Made by a program: the position numbers and the translations under genes | Shown here: positions 58,334-64,000 of the stretch, piece after piece | How the letters are laid out: every line of letters begins with the position of its first letter | Position numbering within the stretch: the first letter of the stretch is position 1 | From: Acholeplasma oculi | GTDB lineage: Bacteria > Bacillota_I > Bacilli_A > Acholeplasmatales > Acholeplasmataceae | DNA: 64,000 nucleotides | Direction of reading: 5' to 3' | NCBI RefSeq assembly: GCF_900166985.1 | Contig: NZ_FUZK01000001.1 | Location: 310,001 to 374,000, forward strand | The notes under the pieces: generated by a model | What the model saw: the letters and a program-made list of their open reading frames with translations, nothing else | Databases searched by the model: none | Told to the model about the DNA's origin: nothing

Positions 58334-60637
58334 TTAAAAGCTTATAATCGTTACACCATTCAAACCTTCACCTTCAGCCCCATATCTATGGGATTTTATG
58401 TAAGGTGACTGTTTGATATAGTCATGGACAGCTTTTCTAACAGCTCCCGTTCCAAACCCATGAATCACCCTTAAATAAGGTAAATTCGATAGTAATGCAT
58501 CATCTACTGCTTTATCCATAAGATTCTTAACATCTTCAAAACGCACACCTCTTAAATCAAGTTCAATCGATCCTTGTTTAGTAGGTGTTGTACCTGTCAC
58601 TTTAACTTTTTTCTTGACATCTTTTTGAATTTTTTGTTCAATCTTTTCCAAATCGTTTCGCTCAAATGGTAAATCAAATAACCCTAAAGAAACAATGTAT
58701 TTATCCTTCTTAATATCGATAACTACACCTTCTTGTTGATAGCTCTTAATATAAACATGATCATTTAATTCAATGATTTCATTTGACTTTTTAGTATCTT
58801 CCTTAGGTTTTTGATTAAGTTTACCTTTAATCATTGCAACCTCAGGTGTCGTAATAGATTTCATTTTTGATAAATCTTCAATCATTTGAAGTGCTTCTTC
58901 TTTTAATTTTTCATATTTTTTAAGTTCTTTTTCTTTTACCTTTAAAATAATTGCTTCTTTGTCTCTTTCTAAACTTCTATTTTTATCTTGAAGCGATTGA
59001 ATTAATCGGTTTGCTTCTATTTCTTTTAATCTCAATTCTTCTTTAACTTTTAAGACATAGGCCTGTTCATGAGATAGTTTTTCTAAACTTTTAGCAAGGT
59101 TTGATTGTCGACCACTTAAAAGCGTTTGTGCATGATTGATGATTTCATCTTTCATTCCTAATCTTTTAGCAATCGATAAAGCGTGAGATGATCCTGCTAT
59201 ACCTAGTTGTAGTTTATAGAGTGGTTTTAACGTTTTTTCATCAAATGCTACACTTGCTGTTAAGATATCTTGTTGTTCAAATGCGTAAAGTTTTAACTCA
59301 GAATAGTGTGTTGTTACAACTAAACGAACATTATCTTTCTTTCTTAGGTAATCAATAATTGCAATCGCTAAAGAAACACCTTCCAAGGGATCCGTTCCAC
59401 TTCCTACTTCATCCAGTAAAATAAGTGCACTCCCCTTTATAGAATCTATCATCTCTTTAATTTTAATGAGATGACTTGAGAATGTTGATAAAGATTGTTG
59501 AATCGATTGTTCATCACCAATATCTGCAAATACATGCTTAAATATACTGATTGTACTACTAGGTAGTGCTGGAATGAGTAATCCCACCTGCGTCATCAAT
59601 GTAAGTAATCCTAATGTCTTTAAAGCTACTGTCTTACCACCTGTATTTGGACCTGTAATCATCAATACTTTTTGATTTTGATTAAGTACCATGTCAATTG
59701 GAACGACTGTAAGTGGATCTAGTAGTGGATGACGTGCAAGTTTTAAATCAATAACTCCTAAATCATTGATAGTGACTTTACTAGCCTTTATTTCTTTACC
59801 ATATAAAGCTTTGGCATGATCAGAATCTAATTTGATAAATATTTGAATTTTATCATACAATATGTTTCCATATGGTTTGAGTTCTTTAGTGAGTTTTTGT
59901 AAAATTTTTAAAATCTCATTTTGTTCTAATTGATTTAAATATTCTATATCTTGAGTCACTTGTCTAATATCATCAGGTTCAATATAAACGGTTTGTTTCG
60001 ATGCAGATACATCGTGTATGACACCTTTAACTTTATTTTTAAAAGATTCTTTAATAGGTATTGCATATCGTCCATTTCTCATCACGATTAATGATTCATT
60101 TAAATAGGATTGATATTTAACCAATACTTCACTTAATAGCTTTTCAAGTAGTCTATTTTTTTGTTTTAAACTTTTTCTGATTTCATGTAGTTCAGATGTT
60201 ACATGATCAAAGACAAGTCCATCCTCAGAAATCACTTCATTGATTGCATTTAATAAATCAATCTCTGGTGCTAACATCTTTAAAATTTCATAAACCTGGG
60301 ATGTACTGCTATTCATCTGGCTTAAATAAACTTTAAAAGATTTTTCCATTTCAATGTATTGTCGAATCAAAATGAATTCATCAATATTTAAATACGTACG
60401 TTGATCTAAATTTTTTGAGGTTGATAATATATCAAAATCATCATAAAACGGAAACTTACCAAATCTTTCAATCAATCCTTGAATTTCATGAACTAAATCG
60501 ATTTTTTGTTTAACTTTAGACAACAAAAAATCAGGTTCTAAATTCAATATGATATTTTTTGAACTATTAGTTCTCGTATATTTTGATACATGCTCTAGAA
60601 TGGTTTGTAGTTCTAATACATGTTGTTTTTTATTCAT
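58334..60637 (-). CDS. mutS2: Endonuclease/ATPase MutS2
   Basis: The 767-aa protein has a MutS core and clamp without the mismatch-binding domain I, the P-loop GPNTGGKTVALKTLG near residue 327, DEVGSGTDPLEG near 412, a coiled-coil at 510-600 and the Smr domain at the C-terminus (ELDLRGVRFEDV and HGFGTGAVRKAV). It acts on branched DNA or on collided ribosomes in Bacillus. The gene is divergent from rnhC with about 60 bases between the start codons. Confidence 0.96.
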   Translation of the reverse strand: MNKKQHVLELQTILEHVSKYTRTNSSKNIILNLEPDFLLSKVKQKIDLVHEIQGLIERFGKFPFYDDFDILSTSKNLDQRTYLNIDEFILIRQYIEMEKSFKVYLSQMNSSTSQVYEILKMLAPEIDLLNAINEVISEDGLVFDHVTSELHEIRKSLKQKNRLLEKLLSEVLVKYQSYLNESLIVMRNGRYAIPIKESFKNKVKGVIHDVSASKQTVYIEPDDIRQVTQDIEYLNQLEQNEILKILQKLTKELKPYGNILYDKIQIFIKLDSDHAKALYGKEIKASKVTINDLGVIDLKLARHPLLDPLTVVPIDMVLNQNQKVLMITGPNTGGKTVALKTLGLLTLMTQVGLLIPALPSSTISIFKHVFADIGDEQSIQQSLSTFSSHLIKIKEMIDSIKGSALILLDEVGSGTDPLEGVSLAIAIIDYLRKKDNVRLVVTTHYSELKLYAFEQQDILTASVAFDEKTLKPLYKLQLGIAGSSHALSIAKRLGMKDEIINHAQTLLSGRQSNLAKSLEKLSHEQAYVLKVKEELRLKEIEANRLIQSLQDKNRSLERDKEAIILKVKEKELKKYEKLKEEALQMIEDLSKMKSITTPEVAMIKGKLNQKPKEDTKKSNEIIELNDHVYIKSYQQEGVVIDIKKDKYIVSLGLFDLPFERNDLEKIEQKIQKDVKKKVKVTGTTPTKQGSIELDLRGVRFEDVKNLMDKAVDDALLSNLPYLRVIHGFGTGAVRKAVHDYIKQSPYIKSHRYGAEGEGLNGVTIISF

Positions 60638-60665
60638 GAATGAAACCCTCCCATAATGGATTTTA

Positions 60666-60674
60666 TGGTATAAT
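60666..60674 (+). promoter_or_regulatory. Extended -10 promoter of rnhC
   Basis: TGGTATAAT on the plus strand ends 22 bases before the TTG start codon of rnhC. An upstream ATG in the same frame (60640) would lie before this promoter, which argues against it as the start. Confidence 0.6.
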
Positions 60675-60696
60675 AGTATTGAATAGGAGTGCCAAA

Positions 60697-61554
60697 TTGA
60701 GAACTTATACCATTAGTTTATCTAGTACTCAACTAGAATCATTAAAACAATTTTATAATAATTACTTACTAAAACTTGAAAAACCATACATTTACTTTGT
60801 TGCCCAACATAATGATATCAGAATTAATGCATTTAATTCTGGTAAAGTTGTCTTACAAGGCAGTGAAATCAATGCTGAACTTATGGCTATAAAGTCTTTT
60901 TTAAACATCAAAAACTATCCAGCAATTGGTTCTGATGAGGTAGGTACAGGTGATGCCTTTGGTCCAATTGTTGTTTGTACAGCATATACTTCAACAAAAG
61001 ATTTAGAGTGGTTAGAATCCATGAATGTTCGTGATTCTAAGACCATGAATAATAAAGAAATTATTAAGATTGCTCCACTCATTGCCGAAAAATTAACACA
61101 TTCTATCGTTATTCTTTCACCGGAAAAATATAATGAACAAACACAAAAAGGTTTAAATTTAAATAAAATTAAAGCCTTATTACATAATCACATGATTATG
61201 AAAACAACATCTAAAGTGAATGAAGCAGTCCCTGTAATTCTCGATCAATTTTGTTTACCTTCTCACTATTTTAACTATTTAAAAGATGAGAAATTGGTTT
61301 ATAGAGATATTGAGTTTTACACCAAAGCTGAATCTGTTCACTTAAGTGTCGCAGCTGCATCAATTATTGCAAGATATGCATTTTTAGTTAAAATGCATCA
61401 TTTAAGTAAAGAAGTTGGTATCAAACTTAAACTAGGTGCAAGTAAAGAAGTTGATGAACAAATCAAAGAAGTTCATGAAAAATTAGGAATGGATGTCTTA
61501 AAGTCCATTACAAAAATGAACTTTAAGAATGTTACTAAACAAAACCTATCTTAA
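60697..61554 (+). CDS. rnhC: Ribonuclease HIII
   Basis: The 285-aa protein has an N-terminal TBP-like domain (residues 1-80) and a catalytic domain with GSDEVGTGDAFGPIVV near residue 86. RNase HIII removes RNA from RNA-DNA hybrids. I start at the TTG at 60697 (LRTYTISL) because AGGAG is seven bases before it and the promoter lies at 60666. The ATG 19 codons upstream has no ribosome-binding site. Confidence 0.92.
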   Translation: MRTYTISLSSTQLESLKQFYNNYLLKLEKPYIYFVAQHNDIRINAFNSGKVVLQGSEINAELMAIKSFLNIKNYPAIGSDEVGTGDAFGPIVVCTAYTSTKDLEWLESMNVRDSKTMNNKEIIKIAPLIAEKLTHSIVILSPEKYNEQTQKGLNLNKIKALLHNHMIMKTTSKVNEAVPVILDQFCLPSHYFNYLKDEKLVYRDIEFYTKAESVHLSVAAASIIARYAFLVKMHHLSKEVGIKLKLGASKEVDEQIKEVHEKLGMDVLKSITKMNFKNVTKQNLS

Positions 61555-62436
61555 CTTTTCTAAATAAGCTTTAAAACTATCTGGCAATGGCGCTTCAAAG
61601 GTCATTGCTTTTTTTGTAATTGGATGTTCAAATTCCAGTTTATATGCATGAAGCATTTGACCATCTTCTACCAAGAGTGGTTTAAATCCATATAATGGAT
61701 CTCCAACAATTGGATGATTAATAAATTGAAGATGAACTCTTATTTGATGCGTTCTACCCGTTTCAAGTTCACATTTCAATAGTGAAAAATCCTTGAAGGT
61801 TTCTATCACTTCAAAATGTGTTACCGCATGTTTCCCTTCTTTTACAACTGCATTTTTAATACGTTGCTTAGGGTGTCTTCCTATAGGTGCATTAATGATA
61901 CCTTTTGATTCTTCAAATGTGCCATAAACAAGTGCCATATAACTTCTATTGATATCATGGTCTTTAAGTTTACTCGCTAAAATTTGATGAGCTTCGTTGG
62001 TTTTAGCTACTATTAATAATCCAGAAGTATCTTTATCGATTCGATGAATGATACCTGGTCTAAAATACCCATTAATATCAGATAGCTCATCCATTTCGTG
62101 TAATAGTCCATGAACTAATGTTTCTTCCATATGTGATTTTGCAGGATGTACAACCAAACCTTTTGGTTTGTTCACAACCAATAAATGTTCATCCTCATAA
62201 ACAATTTCAAGATTTAAATCAACAGGTTTTAAATCCAGTGTTTTGGTTTCAACAGGTTTAATTGTAACAATATCATTTGTTTTTAACATATAACCTTGTT
62301 TAACAACTTGATCATTCACTAAAATATCACCACTTTTAATAAGCTGTGAAATTCTACTTCTTGATAAATCTAATTTGTCTACTAAGAAGTGATCCAATCG
62401 AATTGCTTCTAATTTTTCTACTTTAATTTGTTCCAT
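61546..62436 (-). CDS. rluD: Ribosomal large subunit pseudouridine synthase, RluD family
   Basis: The 296-aa protein has an S4 RNA-binding domain (residues 10-60) and the catalytic HRIDKDTSGLLIVAK near residue 130. RluD makes pseudouridines in helix 69 of 23S rRNA; related paralogues exist, so the site is inferred. It overlaps lspA by 14 bases and converges on rnhC with a 9-base overlap. Confidence 0.9.
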   Translation of the reverse strand: MEQIKVEKLEAIRLDHFLVDKLDLSRSRISQLIKSGDILVNDQVVKQGYMLKTNDIVTIKPVETKTLDLKPVDLNLEIVYEDEHLLVVNKPKGLVVHPAKSHMEETLVHGLLHEMDELSDINGYFRPGIIHRIDKDTSGLLIVAKTNEAHQILASKLKDHDINRSYMALVYGTFEESKGIINAPIGRHPKQRIKNAVVKEGKHAVTHFEVIETFKDFSLLKCELETGRTHQIRVHLQFINHPIVGDPLYGFKPLLVEDGQMLHAYKLEFEHPITKKAMTFEAPLPDSFKAYLEKLR

Positions 62437-62920
62437 CTTTTTCTCGTTTCTTTTTATTATAATCCTTAATACCTTCGATTATAAATTCTATAAATAATAA
62501 TGCAATCCCTATATTTAAAAGTGCGTCCGCTAAGTTAAAAAACGTATTTCCTACAAAGGGTAATATAGGAACTTGAATATAGTCAATAACATATCCATAA
62601 AGCAAACGGTCTATTCCATTACCTATCGTTCCACTAATTAAGAATATTAGCGATATCGTATATAGTTTTTTCGTTTTGATGTTAGATGTTGAAAATAAAT
62701 AACCAAATATTGCTAAAGCAATCAATGTGATTATAAAAAAGAACATCTGTTGATCTTGTAGCATTCCAAAGGATGCACCATAGTTTCTAATATAGCCTAA
62801 TGTTAAAACATTCGGTATAATAACTTCTATTTGGTTTAATGCATACATACCAGAATAAAATGATTTCAGAAGAAAATCAAAAAGTATTAAGATTGCAATA
62901 ATAATATAAGATAGAATCAT
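62423..62920 (-). CDS. lspA: Lipoprotein signal peptidase (signal peptidase II)
   Basis: The 165-aa membrane protein has four hydrophobic segments. The active-site aspartates lie in YVIDYI near residue 112 and FNLADALLNIG near 130, with NYGASFGML near 50. It cleaves lipoprotein signals such as that of the nucleotidase at 37.7 kb. It overlaps the next gene upstream by 4 bases, with rluD following. Confidence 0.95.
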   Translation of the reverse strand: MILSYIIIAILILFDFLLKSFYSGMYALNQIEVIIPNVLTLGYIRNYGASFGMLQDQQMFFFIITLIALAIFGYLFSTSNIKTKKLYTISLIFLISGTIGNGIDRLLYGYVIDYIQVPILPFVGNTFFNLADALLNIGIALLFIEFIIEGIKDYNKKKREKDGTN

Positions 62921-63315
62921 GCTAACCCTCCATAAATTGAAAATGTTACTATGAGTCCAACCATTATTAAAACTGTACTGATTATGATGGAATCTAAATA
63001 AACAATTTTCTTTGTATTTAAACCTAAAATTTTAGGTATCTGTATACCCTGTATATAGTATAACAAGTATTGGTATAAAAATACACTTGCAATACCTATT
63101 ATGAATAGTAATATAATTAATAAAATCTGTAATTCTGTAATTAAAAACAGTGGAATTATAATAAGTACGAGTGGTGCAACACTTAAACTAGTCAGTAACA
63201 TCGATACCAATGTAGAAAGAATAACCACTTTCATATCGGTGTATTCATCTAATCTACGTCTAATAATATTGGCTTCGTTGAAGAGTTTAATTAGATATTT
63301 CATAGACGACCTCAA
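62917..63315 (-). CDS. Hypothetical membrane protein (132 aa)
   Basis: The protein begins MRSSMKYLIKLFNEANIIRR and then has three hydrophobic segments, near residues 30-55, 60-80 and 105-130. It overlaps the Lon-like protease gene by 29 bases and lspA by 4. The second Met (MKYLIK, 63303) is also possible as start. I cannot name a family. Its place between the protease and lspA suggests a membrane or secretion setting only. Confidence 0.65.
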   Translation of the reverse strand: MRSSMKYLIKLFNEANIIRRRLDEYTDMKVVILSTLVSMLLTSLSVAPLVLIIIPLFLITELQILLIILLFIIGIASVFLYQYLLYYIQGIQIPKILGLNTKKIVYLDSIIISTVLIMVGLIVTFSIYGGLA

Positions 63316-64000
63316 TGGCTTCTAATATATTTTTTACAGGATAGATATGAATTCTATCACTTAAATCACTGATTTCTCCATATTGATTATAAGGAATAAT
63401 AAAATGCTTAATTCCTTCTTTGATTGCTCCATATGCTTTTTGTCTTAAACCACCGATGTTTCCAACTTCTTGATTATATCTAATCGTTCCGGTCCCTACA
63501 ATGTCTACATCAATGGTTAGATCATCTACAAGTGCAAAATATATACTTAATGTGTACATCATGCCTGCAGATGGACCCCCACTAAAAACAGATTGTCCAG
63601 GTAATTCAAATGTCGGATTAGAGGATACAATATTGTACTTTGGATAAAATCTAAATACGTCTAGGGATGATTTATCTAACGTTATAGATAGAGTCTCTTG
63701 ATTTCTTAAGACTTCTATTACTACGGTTGAATCTTGTTCTAAAAAGTAATTTCCCATGGTTTCATAATCACTGAAATCTTGTTCATTCACATCTAAAATG
63801 ATATCTCCAATGTTTAGATTTTGATGTTTTGCTTCTCGGTAATCAACAATCATTCCAACCCATTCATAATCAATTGATACAGTTGGATTTTTAAGTTTTG
63901 CGAGTTCATATGCAGTTATGAGAGACTGTTCAAATGATGCTTGCTTTTGAATATTTGAACGTAGTCTTTCCTCACCCATCGTTAATTGCGACTCATAAAC
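63287..64000 (-). CDS. PDZ/Lon-like serine protease, YlbL/SepM type (5' end outside window)
   Basis: The visible 237 codons are open to the window edge; the frame continues seven codons past the Met at 63979. A PDZ domain lies at about residues 45-110 (NIGDIILDVNEQDF) and a Lon-type catalytic domain follows, with Ser in FSGGPSAGMMYTL and Lys in GGLRQKAYGAIK as the S-K dyad. The N-terminal membrane anchor would be outside the window. SepM/YlbL proteases cut membrane or exported substrates. The natural substrate here is unknown. Confidence 0.88.
   Translation of the reverse strand, partial: VYESQLTMGEERLRSNIQKQASFEQSLITAYELAKLKNPTVSIDYEWVGMIVDYREAKHQNLNIGDIILDVNEQDFSDYETMGNYFLEQDSTVVIEVLRNQETLSITLDKSSLDVFRFYPKYNIVSSNPTFELPGQSVFSGGPSAGMMYTLSIYFALVDDLTIDVDIVGTGTIRYNQEVGNIGGLRQKAYGAIKEGIKHFIIPYNQYGEISDLSDRIHIYPVKNILEAIEVVYEISN

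Noticed and set aside
60640-60696. Upstream ATG start for rnhC
   Set aside because: It lies before the extended -10 promoter and has no ribosome-binding site, while AGGAG precedes the TTG at 60697.

Overview
The window looks like part of the chromosome of a low-GC, wall-less Mollicute close to Acholeplasma. That is an inference from gene content and base composition, and no 16S rRNA is present to confirm it. UGA is a stop codon here: several well-conserved genes (for example hsdR and dapH) end in TGA, and conserved Trp residues are encoded by TGG. This excludes the Mycoplasma/Spiroplasma code. A mevalonate isoprenoid pathway, acetyl-type lysine/DAP synthesis, an acyl-ACP thioesterase, tmRNA and class-B RNase P RNA fit an Acholeplasma-like cell. 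A related low-GC Firmicute cannot be excluded.

Positions 1 to about 28,430 are accessory DNA. The left edge holds a truncated, divergent RNase III gene and a small gene broken by an in-frame TGA. A prophage-derived module follows (1.6-6.0 kb, minus strand): a packaging-type HTH protein, a ParB-like/DNA methyltransferase fusion, an S-adenosylmethionine synthetase, an HNH nuclease and a 405-aa protein of unknown function. Its flanks carry two copies of a 46-bp repeat. Next is a metal-efflux operon (ArsR/SmtB sensor plus P1B-4 ATPase) with a clear promoter and operator. From 9.3 to 13.6 kb five genes, including an Abi/UG-type reverse transcriptase and a methyltransferase, lie in one orientation, and nearly every intergenic space is a diverged copy of one ~95-bp repeat, an arrangement that resembles gene cassettes. 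Then comes a type I restriction-modification locus (13.6-21.6 kb) with hsdR, a small winged-helix gene coupled to it, one complete hsdS, two silent hsdS part-genes, a tyrosine recombinase and hsdM. Three copies of a linker repeat allow two nested hsdS inversions. Two tandem large serine recombinases, three exact-period 20-bp iterons, a membrane-anchored HTH protein and an AbiEi-like toxin-antitoxin pair complete the accessory part.

The ssrA (tmRNA) gene at 28.4-28.8 kb marks the change to housekeeping DNA, and its 3' end faces the accessory side. To its right are an ECF transporter S component and an eight-gene lysine operon, read lysA-lysC-dapF-asd-dapA-dapB-dapH-deacetylase, under a lysine riboswitch with an intrinsic terminator. 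These are followed by a surface 5'-nucleotidase lipoprotein, a membrane GGDEF protein, guaC, an acyl-ACP thioesterase, two small membrane proteins and the lower mevalonate operon mvaK1-mvaD-mvaK2-fni.

The right end holds a cyclophilin, psuG, a P2-type Ca/Mn ATPase under a yybP-ykoY (Mn2+) riboswitch, rnpB, pnp, rpsO, a DarA-type c-di-AMP receptor, ribF, truB, trxA, mutS2, rnhC, rluD, lspA, a small membrane protein and a truncated PDZ/Lon-like protease.

The most notable points are the repeat-separated cassette-like array containing a reverse transcriptase and the double-inversion hsdS shufflon, in which the hsdM stop codon lies inside a recombination core.
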